From assembly GCA_964640055.1 (NCBI GenBank), contig CAZXFH010000028.1, positions 1-42,197 of the forward strand: a stretch of DNA of 42,197 nt, in the 5' to 3' direction. The translations under genes were made by a program, and so were the position numbers. The notes below the pieces were generated by a model, which worked only from the letters and a program-made list of their open reading frames with translations, searched no databases and was not told where the DNA came from. This document shows positions 34,489 through 42,197 of the stretch, in pieces (positions within the stretch are counted from its first letter, which is position 1; every line of letters begins with the position of its first letter). The stretch is from CAZXFH01 sp964640055 (GTDB taxonomy: Bacteria > Fidelibacterota > UBA2242 > JAFGTP01).

Positions 34489-34988
34489 CACTGAACCGGG
34501 AGCAAGTCATACTGCTCATTGTCGATGTTCAGCAAAAATTGGTGCCGCTGATGGCCCATAAAGAAACACTGATCACCAATCTCCGCAAAATAATAAAGGG
34601 GGTTCAATATTTAGATATTCCTATCATTAATACGGAACAGTATCCCCGGGGCCTGGGCCTTACTATCGCTGAGCTCCAAAAGGAAATCGGATCCGTAGAT
34701 CCCATCGAGAAGACTGCATTCTCTTGTTGTCAGGTTAAAAAGTTCAGGCAAGTCATTGATCGGTATGACCGCTCACAGCTTTTATTGGGTGGTATTGAAG
34801 CCCATATTTGTGTCTATCAAACGGCGTTGGATTTAGTTGATCAGGGATATCAGGTTCATTTATTGACGGACTGCATCGCGAGCAGGGCAGCAGCTAATGT
34901 CAGTCTAGCCATCCAGAAATTAGCTACCTGCGGGATTCAATTAACCGGCGTTGAAATGGCTTTGTTCGCGCTTTTAGGCTCTACTTAG
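34485..34988 (+). CDS. Isochorismatase/nicotinamidase-like cysteine hydrolase
   Basis: A 167-residue member of the isochorismatase-like fold. The catalytic triad is visible: Asp in LLIVDVQQKL, Lys in PIEKTAFSC and Cys in GIEAHICVYQTA. This short YcaC-like subgroup hydrolyses small amides, but the substrate here is unknown. GAGGAG at 34471-34476 precedes the ATG, which overlaps the stop of the small membrane peptide. It converges on the OPT gene across 190 bases. Confidence 0.9.
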   Translation: MTLNREQVILLIVDVQQKLVPLMAHKETLITNLRKIIKGVQYLDIPIINTEQYPRGLGLTIAELQKEIGSVDPIEKTAFSCCQVKKFRQVIDRYDRSQLLLGGIEAHICVYQTALDLVDQGYQVHLLTDCIASRAAANVSLAIQKLATCGIQLTGVEMALFALLGST

Positions 34989-35179
34989 GCAGCCGAATTC
35001 AAGGCCATATCAAAATTGATCCGGTCAGCGTGAGCAGTCCCACCCGGTTTTAAGGCAGCAACTCTATTTCATATTAGCGTCAATATTATAATTAACAGTG
35101 TAAAGATTAATTAAGCTGGTGCCGGATATAATATCCCGCACGGCTTTATATTAATTGCCCTAATCGGATTTAGCACGGA

Positions 35180-37138
35180 TTATTTTTGACGGGTGGCACG
35201 CACAAGTAAATAGGCCAGGCCACAGAAAAAGGCTAAAGCGATAAAGATCCCAAAAACACCGGCCCAATCCTCAGGCAGCATTTTAGGCCGGGCACCGATA
35301 ATAACCAGTAGTCCTACCAGCACTCCCATTAAGCCGTCGCCACCTACTAATCCGGACCCGAACAGAATGCCTGCTTCGCGTCGTTTGTCAATGAGTGCTT
35401 TGTCATCGCCACAGCGTTTTTCAATAATTTTACGGATGGTTCCACCGATAAAAATGGGGACCATGGTAGATACCGGCAGGTAAACCCCTACGGCAAAAGC
35501 CAGCGAGGGGATTCTGATGATAAAATGAACGAATAAAGTGATACCCACCCCAATGAGAACAAGGACCCAGGGAATATTCTGACCAATCACCCCGTCAACC
35601 ACGATTTTCATCATATTGGCTTGCGGAGCAGGGAGTTCTGGGGAACCAAAGCCATAGGCTTTTCCCAGAATTAATACACTACCGGCTACAAAAAAGGCGG
35701 TGGTTATCACGCCCACTAACTCGGCAATCTGCTGGTTTTTTGGAGTGGCACCCAATAGAAAACCGGCTTTAAGATCCTGAGAGGTGTCCCCGGCAATAGA
35801 AGCCGCACATCCTACAATGGCGCCAATAGATAAGGCCGCTACTTTGCCTTCTATGCCTTTAAAACCGAAGGCGAGAAAAATTAAACTGGAACAAATTAAG
35901 GTTGCAATAATCATCCCTGAAGTGGGATTGGAAGTCACGCCCACCAGCCCTACTATTCTTGAGGAAACTGTAGTAAAAAAGAAAGCAAATAGAACCACAC
36001 ACAAAGCAGCCAATAGTCTGACAAAAAACAGATCGGAAAAATCAAAAACGGTCGGGATAATAGCCAGGATTAAGGAAATTATACCAATACCGATGAAAAC
36101 AACTTTCATGGAAAGATCGTGATCTGTACGATCATATTGAATTTTATTTGCGGCGCTGTTTTTCATATGGGTGATGCCGATCTTAAAAGAAGAGACCATG
36201 GTTGGAATAGATTTGATCAGGGTGATAAAACCGGCGGTGGCTACTGCCCCGGCACCGATATAACGAATATATCGGGTCCAAATCTCTTTAGAAGACATTT
36301 CAGTAATCAGTTTGACTGTCTCCGGATAAAGAGGACTGGTTAAGGTTTCGCCGTAGTAAGCGATGGCGGGAATTAAGACCAGCCAGGATAGTAAACCGCC
36401 GGCAACCATAATAAAGGCAATCCTAAAGCCCAGGATATATCCGACGCCCAAAAGGGCTGGTCGGGTATTCATGCCCAGCATGGCTTTTTTCAGAAAGGGT
36501 ATTTTTACCCAGACATCCCGCTGGAATAATTTTAAAATATCCATAAAAAAAGTATACAGAAAACCGACACCCAAGCCGAAAAAAACATTTTTGGCCTGCG
36601 TTCCTCCTACATCAGAAGCGACCAATACCTCGGCAGTACCGATACCTTCGGGATAGGGTAGATATCCATGCTCATTTTTGATAAGGAACCGTCGTAAAGG
36701 GATCATGAAAAGGACCCCAATAAGTCCCCCTGACAGGGATATCAGGGCGACCTTCAATAATCCCGGTTCTTTATATCCCCAGAGAAAGAGCGCCGGGATA
36801 GTGAAAATAATTCCCGAGGCTAAAGAGGAACTGGCAGATCCGGTGGTCTGGGTTATATTATTTTCCAACACAGAGGGTTTTCCGGTCCACTTTTGAAATA
36901 TCCGGGCGACCGCAACCGTAATAACAGCCAGGGGAATGGATGTTGAAATGGTAAGACCGGCCATGAGTCCCAAATAGGCATTTGCCATGCCAAATAGGAT
37001 TCCGAAAATAGAACCGTATATAAGTGATTTTACGGTTAATTCTGTTAGGGATACTGTTTTCGGAATATAAGGTTGATATTGATCACCTGGTATTTTTGTA
37101 TAGGCTTCCGGTGGTAATCCTTGTTTCTTCTGATTCAT
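35180..37138 (-). CDS. OPT family oligopeptide transporter
   Basis: A 652-residue inner-membrane protein with about 14-16 hydrophobic segments. LTVKSLIYGSIFGILFGMANAYLGL and KTGLTIS-type sequence at residues 30-75 (here YLGLMAGLTIS) are typical of bacterial OPT proteins (PF03169), as are YPEGIGTAEVLVA, GDTSQDLKAGFLLGATP and GLVGGDGLMGV. These carriers import oligopeptides or metal-peptide chelates. It is a second peptide importer of this window besides POT. GGGGGT lies just upstream of the ATG. It is minus strand and separated by about 130 bases from the gene behind it. Confidence 0.94.
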   Translation of the reverse strand: MNQKKQGLPPEAYTKIPGDQYQPYIPKTVSLTELTVKSLIYGSIFGILFGMANAYLGLMAGLTISTSIPLAVITVAVARIFQKWTGKPSVLENNITQTTGSASSSLASGIIFTIPALFLWGYKEPGLLKVALISLSGGLIGVLFMIPLRRFLIKNEHGYLPYPEGIGTAEVLVASDVGGTQAKNVFFGLGVGFLYTFFMDILKLFQRDVWVKIPFLKKAMLGMNTRPALLGVGYILGFRIAFIMVAGGLLSWLVLIPAIAYYGETLTSPLYPETVKLITEMSSKEIWTRYIRYIGAGAVATAGFITLIKSIPTMVSSFKIGITHMKNSAANKIQYDRTDHDLSMKVVFIGIGIISLILAIIPTVFDFSDLFFVRLLAALCVVLFAFFFTTVSSRIVGLVGVTSNPTSGMIIATLICSSLIFLAFGFKGIEGKVAALSIGAIVGCAASIAGDTSQDLKAGFLLGATPKNQQIAELVGVITTAFFVAGSVLILGKAYGFGSPELPAPQANMMKIVVDGVIGQNIPWVLVLIGVGITLFVHFIIRIPSLAFAVGVYLPVSTMVPIFIGGTIRKIIEKRCGDDKALIDKRREAGILFGSGLVGGDGLMGVLVGLLVIIGARPKMLPEDWAGVFGIFIALAFFCGLAYLLVRATRQK

Positions 37139-37270
37139 AGTGATACCCCCTGTTCAAAGGTTGCAGAAAAATTCTACGGTTGCCGGGTAGTTTAAATTAA
37201 ATCGCTAAGGAATTCAAGGATTAGATTTATTTGATAAAATCCATTTCATATATTGCTATGTAAGCTCGGA

Positions 37271-38422
37271 TTAGGGCTGTGAGATAAAAGGGTTATTTTT
37301 CCAGTAAAACCGATAGGGGTAATCCCGGGCACCACCAGCATAGTCTATGCCGACTCGCTGTGTGACTACTAGCTGTTTCTCAGCTACAAACCGGTGATGC
37401 AATATCTTTAGCGGTCCGGTAATAAAGGAGCTGCCATAGTGTTTCCGGGAAATGTCCAGCGCCTGACACAATTTAGCCGGGCCGGAAGTGAGTTGGGTGA
37501 TAGTCAGATTTTTCGGGCGTCGTTTCTCTGTCCGGTTTTTGATCATGATGGCAATACCCCGCAGGGGTTCCAGGGCACGAATTAAAACAGCCTCCCCATC
37601 ACCGGATTCATTCGTGACCACATTGAGACAGTAATGCAGACCATAAATTTGATACACATAAGCAAGCCCTCCCGGCTGGTACATTACACAGGTCCTTCCA
37701 CTGGGACTATTACGATGTGTATGACACGCAGCGTCTTTTTCTCCCACATAGGCTTCTGTTTCCACAATCATTCCGGCGGTCTCATTCTTTGTGTTGACCA
37801 GGATTTTTCCTAATAAATACTTTGCTACTTGTGGGGTTTTATTTAAATAAAATTGACGGGATAAATTTTCTTTTGGTGCTTCAGCGAGTTTAAACTGGAA
37901 AAGGGCGCAATTAGCTACGGGAATTTTATATATATCCGTATTGCTAAGCTGCGGATTAAAATAACCGTGCATTAGTTTGATGGTCTCGGCATGGGCAATA
38001 ATCAATACATTTATATGATATTGTCGCCTGAGATCATTAAGAAAGTTAAAGATACGCTGTTTTTCTTCTTCAAAAGATTCACCATCGTTGAATTTATGAG
38101 TCCAAAAATTGTCTTTATTTTTAAGGGCGGCGATAAAGTGTTGATAGGGCTCATCCTCAAAGCCGGTCCTGCGGTCGTTTAAACGGGCATCCTCCTGCAG
38201 ATATAAATAGTTTTTATCGATTAACAGCCGGGCGGTTTGATGGGTACGATAGAGTTCAGAGACATAAACAGCGTCAAAAATGGAATAAGGCAACCGTTTT
38301 TTTAAGTCTTCCGCCTGTTTTTTACCCTTAGGGGTTAAATATACTTTTTTTGTCGGAATACTGTTTGAAAGGCCCTTAAGATTATAATTGGTTTCTCCAT
38401 GTCTTACAATGGTCAATTCCAT
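37271..38422 (-). CDS. Fusion: histidine phosphatase plus 3-methyladenine DNA glycosylase
   Basis: Residues 1-185 are a phosphoglycerate-mutase-like histidine phosphatase with the catalytic RHGETNYN at residues 7-14, the partner His in IIAHAETIKL, and an acid in the SELYRTHQTA region. Residues about 190-383 are an AAG/MPG DNA glycosylase that removes alkylated purines: VAKYLLGKILV, IVETEAYVGEKDAACH with the catalytic Glu, YVYQIYGLHYCLNVV and LTSGPAKLCQAL. Both halves look complete. I know of no common protein with this pairing. There is one start only, with no internal Shine-Dalgarno noticed, so a single polypeptide is likely. Phosphatase removal of damaged nucleotides beside base excision is one idea, but the substrate is unknown. 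Confidence 0.88.
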   Translation of the reverse strand: MELTIVRHGETNYNLKGLSNSIPTKKVYLTPKGKKQAEDLKKRLPYSIFDAVYVSELYRTHQTARLLIDKNYLYLQEDARLNDRRTGFEDEPYQHFIAALKNKDNFWTHKFNDGESFEEEKQRIFNFLNDLRRQYHINVLIIAHAETIKLMHGYFNPQLSNTDIYKIPVANCALFQFKLAEAPKENLSRQFYLNKTPQVAKYLLGKILVNTKNETAGMIVETEAYVGEKDAACHTHRNSPSGRTCVMYQPGGLAYVYQIYGLHYCLNVVTNESGDGEAVLIRALEPLRGIAIMIKNRTEKRRPKNLTITQLTSGPAKLCQALDISRKHYGSSFITGPLKILHHRFVAEKQLVVTQRVGIDYAGGARDYPYRFYWKNNPFISQP

Positions 38423-38598
38423 GCTTCATTCTTTCCTGGTATATCTGTTGATCCAATTCGATTTTATTAAGGGAGACACATGTGGTGATATTCCTGTTAA
38501 TATTTATATTGTTCCGATATGCACTTAATGAATAGCCCAAGTTAAGGATAAAAAGTATAAAATATAATCGGGATATTTAAAAGAGTTGGAAATCATCT

Positions 38599-39690
38599 TT
38601 AAAAGCCGGAATACCCCTGGATATCCAGATTGGTCAGGCCGGCTGCTTGCGCCCATTGCACAGCCCTTTGATATTCTTCACGGGTTATTTTACGTGCGAT
38701 CTGGGGGTAATCATGGGCCTTGTAGACGGGTCGGTATTGTGACATAAGGTTGAGATAAGTGTTTTTCGGAAGATTTTCAGCAATCCACTGGACCACCTTT
38801 TTAGTGCCACTGACATTATTAGGCATGACCAGATGCCGGATCATCAACCCTTGTCGCAGGATGCCCTTTGCATCGGGTTGCGCCACGCCGACCTGACGAT
38901 GCATTTCGATTAGTACTTTTTGGGTTACCTCAGGGTAACTTTCAGCATCAGAGGAATATTGAGCAGCCATATCTCCGTCGGCATATTTAAAATCAGGTAA
39001 ATATATATCAACGATGCCGTCTAGTTGATTTAAAATTTCTAATCGTTCCCAGCCACAGGTATTCCAGACTAGGGGAATTTCAAGTCCTTGGCTGGCAGCC
39101 TGATCCAGTGCTAGAATAATATGCGGGATATAATGTGTGGGTGTCACCACATTGATATTATGACAACCAATTTCTTGCAGTTTCAGCATCATTTTTGCCA
39201 GCTCCCGGATAGAATATTTACGCCCTTCACCACCCTGGCTGATCTCCCAGTTAATGCAAAAAACACAGCGCAGGCTGCAGTGGGTCAAGAAAATAGTTCC
39301 TGAACCGCCATGACCTACCAGGGGTTTCTCTTCGCCGAAGTGAGGGGTATAAGAGGCAACTTCCAATTGAGATGAGGCACCACAAAATCCTTTTTGGCCG
39401 GAAAGCCGATCAGTACCACAGCTACGTGGACACAGCTGACAATTTTCCATTATTTGCCAAAGATTTCTTCCCCGTTTTTTTAATTCACCACTTTTATGTA
39501 ATGTCATATAAGCGGGTTGTGAGTCACTAATCTTAGTAGAAGTAGCAGAATTAATTGAATTGTCAGGAAACGTTATTTTACCCTTATTTTGTTTTAGATT
39601 ATCAATCCAGCTGAGTAAATGGTGCATGGGAAAAGTAAATCCCAGATAACAGCAGGATCTGATAAATTTTCTTTTTGAAAGCTCAATCAT
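38599..39690 (-). CDS. PflX-type radical SAM protein (COG1313) with hydrophobic N-terminus
   Basis: The radical SAM cluster motif is CSLRCVFC in HCSLRCVFCINWEISQ. Upstream, NCQLCPRSCG and GFCGA are the extra cysteines typical of PflX. HNINVVTPTHYIPHI and IVDIYLPDFKYAD are also diagnostic. The family resembles pyruvate formate-lyase activases but its substrate is unknown. PflX is about 300 residues; this one has 363 because of an extension of about 70 residues. The extension starts KRKFIRSCCYLGFTFPMHHLL, which looks like a Tat-type or membrane-anchoring segment without a true twin Arg. AGAGG precedes the ATG. Its partner is not in the neighbourhood. Confidence 0.87.
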   Translation of the reverse strand: MIELSKRKFIRSCCYLGFTFPMHHLLSWIDNLKQNKGKITFPDNSINSATSTKISDSQPAYMTLHKSGELKKRGRNLWQIMENCQLCPRSCGTDRLSGQKGFCGASSQLEVASYTPHFGEEKPLVGHGGSGTIFLTHCSLRCVFCINWEISQGGEGRKYSIRELAKMMLKLQEIGCHNINVVTPTHYIPHIILALDQAASQGLEIPLVWNTCGWERLEILNQLDGIVDIYLPDFKYADGDMAAQYSSDAESYPEVTQKVLIEMHRQVGVAQPDAKGILRQGLMIRHLVMPNNVSGTKKVVQWIAENLPKNTYLNLMSQYRPVYKAHDYPQIARKITREEYQRAVQWAQAAGLTNLDIQGYSGF

Positions 39691-39755
39691 GATTAACCTC
39701 TGTTTACCATTGGTATTTAATCATAATATAAGAAAATATCAAATTATGCTTCATA

Positions 39756-40877
39756 TTATTTTCGATAATCTGTGGATTTTACGAACTTGCAGATCGCTTG
39801 TCGGAAATTATGTGGTTCTTCCCTTTCCGGGTGATGTCCGGAACGGGGCAGACGGATGAATTCCTTTCCGGCCGGTGCTTTGAGCGCCTGATAGAACTCA
39901 TATACTAATGAAGTAGGAGTGAAATAGTCATATTTTCCGGCCAGGAAAAGGACTGGAACTGCTATCTCAGAGATTTGTTTCATTAGGTTAATTTGATAAA
40001 AGGCTTGATTCCATAAATGGCGAATAGAATAATAGGGATCCAATCCCATTCTGAAAATATCCGGTAAAGTATACTCCGGAGTGGCCAACAGTTTTTGCAA
40101 TTGATTTTCGGGAGACTGTCCATAAGTGACTTGCATAAATTGATTGTGAAGGCGGGTTAGCCAGCGCCTTTGAGTCAGCATTTTTGAGTAGGACCAGGGC
40201 GGAAAGTCAATCTGATGCAACGCTTCCAGGGCTTTTGTATGCTTGTATTTTTGTGCCAGTTCAAGGGTATATCTGTATGAGATACTGTCACTACGTAGTG
40301 GATGAACCAGCTGTCCAACGCCAATATATGCCTGGTATAGATCCGGATATCGGCTAGCGGCCAATATTCCGATTAAGGACCCCCAGGAGCGCCCTAAAAG
40401 ATAAATGGTCGGCTGATTGAACTGCTGGATCAGCCACTTCGTAAGGTCTCGGGTGTCGCTAACCAATTGATCAATAGTCATTGTTGACTCGGGAATAGAA
40501 GGATGGTAAGATTTCCCTGTACCGCGTTGCTCCCAGTAAACCACAGTAAAGAAGCATTCCAGCTGGCTTGTGATCCCAATATTCCTGGCAACCGGGAAGA
40601 GGGGTGCACCCGGGCCACCATGCAGAAAAAGGATGACCGGATTAGTGGTATCCTGCCCCCGGATTAGCAGCCATTGTTGGGTGTCACCCAAATTGATTTG
40701 GGTTAATTCATTAATACCGCAGGACGAAAAATCATCAACCTTGCTTATCGTTTGATATTGTAGATATTCACGAAAACCGAGGGTGCTGAGGACTAACCCA
40801 AAAATTAAAATGAACAGGAATATTAGGATTCTTGATTGTAATTTTGCGATAGTATGGATCTTTATTCGATGAGGCAT
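39756..40877 (-). CDS. Alpha/beta hydrolase, proline-iminopeptidase-like (S33)
   Basis: A 373-residue hydrolase with one N-terminal membrane helix (about residues 16-35, ILIFLFILIFGLVLSTLGF), so it is probably anchored and faces outward. The S33 motif LFLHGGPGAP, the oxyanion WEQRGTGKS and the nucleophile elbow GRSWGS (Ser) are clear; the Asp is likely in GKYDYFTP and the His in SGHHPEREEP. Proline iminopeptidases release N-terminal proline, which would fit this peptidase-rich window, but other ester or amide substrates are possible. It lies 65 bases upstream of the PflX gene on the same strand. Confidence 0.88.
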   Translation of the reverse strand: MPHRIKIHTIAKLQSRILIFLFILIFGLVLSTLGFREYLQYQTISKVDDFSSCGINELTQINLGDTQQWLLIRGQDTTNPVILFLHGGPGAPLFPVARNIGITSQLECFFTVVYWEQRGTGKSYHPSIPESTMTIDQLVSDTRDLTKWLIQQFNQPTIYLLGRSWGSLIGILAASRYPDLYQAYIGVGQLVHPLRSDSISYRYTLELAQKYKHTKALEALHQIDFPPWSYSKMLTQRRWLTRLHNQFMQVTYGQSPENQLQKLLATPEYTLPDIFRMGLDPYYSIRHLWNQAFYQINLMKQISEIAVPVLFLAGKYDYFTPTSLVYEFYQALKAPAGKEFIRLPRSGHHPEREEPHNFRQAICKFVKSTDYRK

Positions 40878-41005
40878 ATCTTCTTATTATCGAGGCAAAT
40901 TACCTTTCACCTGAGCATAAATTCCGTAATTATTTTGATTTCGTCAATCCCGGAATTATCATGAGGGTAAAATAATGGTCTTATATATGGCAAATTGTAA
41001 ATTGA

Positions 41006-41036
41006 TTGCGACAAAACTTTCAGATAGCTATATTTA
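41006..41036 (+). promoter_or_regulatory. Weak candidate promoter of trkH
   Basis: TTG at 41006-41008 and TATATTTA at 41029-41036 are 20 bases apart; the last base of the -7 element differs from TAnnTTTG. It would give a leader of roughly 105 bases. Confidence 0.3.
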
Positions 41037-41148
41037 ATTGTGACTTTACGTAACTATATAATACTCAAGCCTGTAGCCGCATGATAATACTGGGCGGTGC
41101 CAGTGAATGAGATCATTTGAATTCTTATAAATATTAAATTGAGGGAGC

Positions 41149-42197
41149 ATGCGTCGAAGATATGATCGTCTAAATTGTGTTTTCCATTTTTTAGGGAATC
41201 TTTTGGTCCGGGCCAGTATGATTATCCTGCTACCTCTCATTTTGGTATTCTTGTTCTGGGGTCGGTATAATGAGGGCTGGTCTACTCTGTTTGCTTTTGT
41301 TGCCTCGGCCGCCCTTTGTGCTATTGCTGGGATTGTTTTACGCAGTCTGTTTAATCGGCGTCCGGTCGACACAACCAGTTCTATGCTGATTTGTGCTGTA
41401 TCCTGGATTGCCATCTCTGCTATCGGTGCGATTCCCTATGTATTTGGAATTGGTGCCAATTATCTGGACGCTTATTTTGAAGCCATAAGCGGATTCACTA
41501 CTACCGGTATCACTATGTTTACCGGGTTGGATGAAATGCCGCGTAGCATCTTATTCTGGCGCGGCTTGACCCAATGGTTGGGTGGATTGGGTATTTTGTC
41601 ACTGTTTTTGGCGGTTACTTTTCGGGGTGGTGGATTTCATTATATTTACAGTGCTGAGAGCCATAAAATTTCTGCTTCCCGTCCGACCCCAGGTTTATAT
41701 AACACCCTGAAGATACTCTGGAGCGTATACGGTTTATTTACCGGGCTAGCAATTCTGTTTTACACTTTAGCAGGCATGCCGGTTTTTGATTCCATCTGTC
41801 ATGCTTTGACTACTCTTTCTACCGGTGGTTTTTCACCTCATGATGCAAGTATTGCCTATTATCGCTTAAATAATTATCCCCATTATCGGGCTATCGAATA
41901 TATCACTACTTTTTTTATGCTACTGGGTGGCATAAATTTCTTAATCCATTATCGGGTACTCAAAAGAAATTTCAAAGCCCTCTGGGATAACGCGGAAATA
42001 CGTCTTTGGTGGCAGCTGTTTTTTTCCTTTGTTGTATTCATTATGTTAAATCACATTTTTCGTGTTCAGGGACTCAGCCAATTTTTAAGCCAAGGTTGCA
42101 TCGATTTATTGAATAATGTTGAGCAAAATTTTCGTTTTACTATATTTCAAGTCACTTCAATCCTAACCACAACCGGATTTGGTACCCAAGATATTAA
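41149..42197 (+). CDS. trkH: Trk potassium uptake protein TrkH (partial, runs off the end)
   Basis: TrkH is the membrane channel-like subunit that takes up potassium. The frame stays open for 349 codons to the window end. Three of the four selectivity-filter loops are visible: SGFTTTGITMF, TLSTGGFSPHD and TSILTTTGFGTQD, with the family block FWRGLTQWLGGLGI after the first. Several membrane helices are evident, starting with MIILLPLILVFLFW. The ATG follows GAGGGA at 41141-41146. The C-terminal quarter is missing because the window ends, and trkA is not seen. Confidence 0.93.
   Translation, partial: MRRRYDRLNCVFHFLGNLLVRASMIILLPLILVFLFWGRYNEGWSTLFAFVASAALCAIAGIVLRSLFNRRPVDTTSSMLICAVSWIAISAIGAIPYVFGIGANYLDAYFEAISGFTTTGITMFTGLDEMPRSILFWRGLTQWLGGLGILSLFLAVTFRGGGFHYIYSAESHKISASRPTPGLYNTLKILWSVYGLFTGLAILFYTLAGMPVFDSICHALTTLSTGGFSPHDASIAYYRLNNYPHYRAIEYITTFFMLLGGINFLIHYRVLKRNFKALWDNAEIRLWWQLFFSFVVFIMLNHIFRVQGLSQFLSQGCIDLLNNVEQNFRFTIFQVTSILTTTGFGTQDI

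Noticed and set aside
35117..35129. Palindrome GGATATAATATCC between the convergent hydrolase and OPT genes
   Set aside because: A single-base loop cannot form a useful hairpin and there is no T-run; probably chance in AT-rich DNA.
40920..40957. AATTCCG/CGGAATT hairpin upstream of trkH
   Set aside because: Seven base pairs with a 24-base loop and no conserved riboswitch sequence that I recognise; not enough to call a potassium-related leader.
1..42197. tRNA, rRNA, CRISPR arrays, insertion sequences, phage or toxin-antitoxin modules
   Set aside because: Intergenic regions were read on both strands; no cloverleaf, spaced repeats or transposase were seen. Apart from the intron remnant, no mobile DNA is supported.

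Overview
The window looks like chromosomal DNA (roughly mid-40s % GC by eye) from an anaerobic, peptide- and amino-acid-fermenting bacterium. The taxonomic guess is a non-Bacteroidota lineage of the FCB superphylum (Marinimicrobia, Cloacimonadota, Calditrichota or KSB1-like). It rests on repeated TAnnTTTG-type promoter elements of the Bacteroidota style, good Shine-Dalgarno sites (which Bacteroidota usually lack), a DUF4954 protein, an OPT transporter, secreted M64, M19 and M3 peptidases, and an oxygen-sensitive glycyl-radical enzyme. No rRNA, tRNA, CRISPR array or complete mobile element was seen, so the guess is weak.

Layout. (1) 0.2-3.0 kb: citrate lyase as a CitD-CitE fusion followed by CitF, closed by a strong terminator. 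Directly behind the terminator T-run lies a 224-nt, internally deleted group IIC intron. (2) 3.4-5.4 kb: a DUF4954 beta-helix protein. (3) 5.7-10.3 kb: a tightly coupled three-gene operon: a D-Ala-D-Ala-ligase-like ATP-grasp fused to an M20 domain that has lost most metal ligands, a cytosolic GGT-like Ntn hydrolase with an altered pocket, and an N-formylglutamate-amidohydrolase-family enzyme. This is the best candidate for an undescribed pathway. (4) 10.3-11.7 kb: a MATE exporter on the minus strand. (5) 12.0-21.4 kb: a glycyl-radical activase, trans-4-hydroxy-L-proline dehydratase (HypD), Xaa-Pro aminopeptidase, secreted M64 peptidase, POT peptide transporter, lipoprotein M19 dipeptidase and a DUF6506 protein. 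This reads as a pathway for hydroxyproline/proline-rich (collagen-like) peptides. (6) 21.5-23.6 kb: an M3 oligopeptidase lipoprotein on the minus strand.

(7) 23.7-31.6 kb: housekeeping genes grpE-dnaJ, then a helix-hairpin-helix protein, a membrane protein and PilM/PilN-like proteins (possibly a DNA-uptake or pilus platform), then rsmD, coaD, pta and an FmdB-type zinc ribbon. (8) 31.7-34.1 kb: two small membrane proteins and a dicarboxylate/amino-acid symporter with a large insert, all minus strand. (9) 34.3-35.0 kb: a 55-residue membrane peptide coupled to an isochorismatase-family hydrolase. (10) 35.2-40.9 kb, minus strand: an OPT oligopeptide transporter, a histidine-phosphatase/3-methyladenine-DNA-glycosylase fusion, a PflX-type radical SAM protein with a membrane-like N-terminus, and an S33 alpha/beta hydrolase resembling proline iminopeptidase. 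(11) 41.1 kb to the end: the start of trkH.

Together the genes suggest this metabolism: secreted and lipoprotein peptidases cut protein outside the cytoplasm, POT and OPT carriers import peptides, and cytosolic peptidases and HypD feed proline/glutamate-type fermentation. Pta and citrate lyase handle acetyl units.
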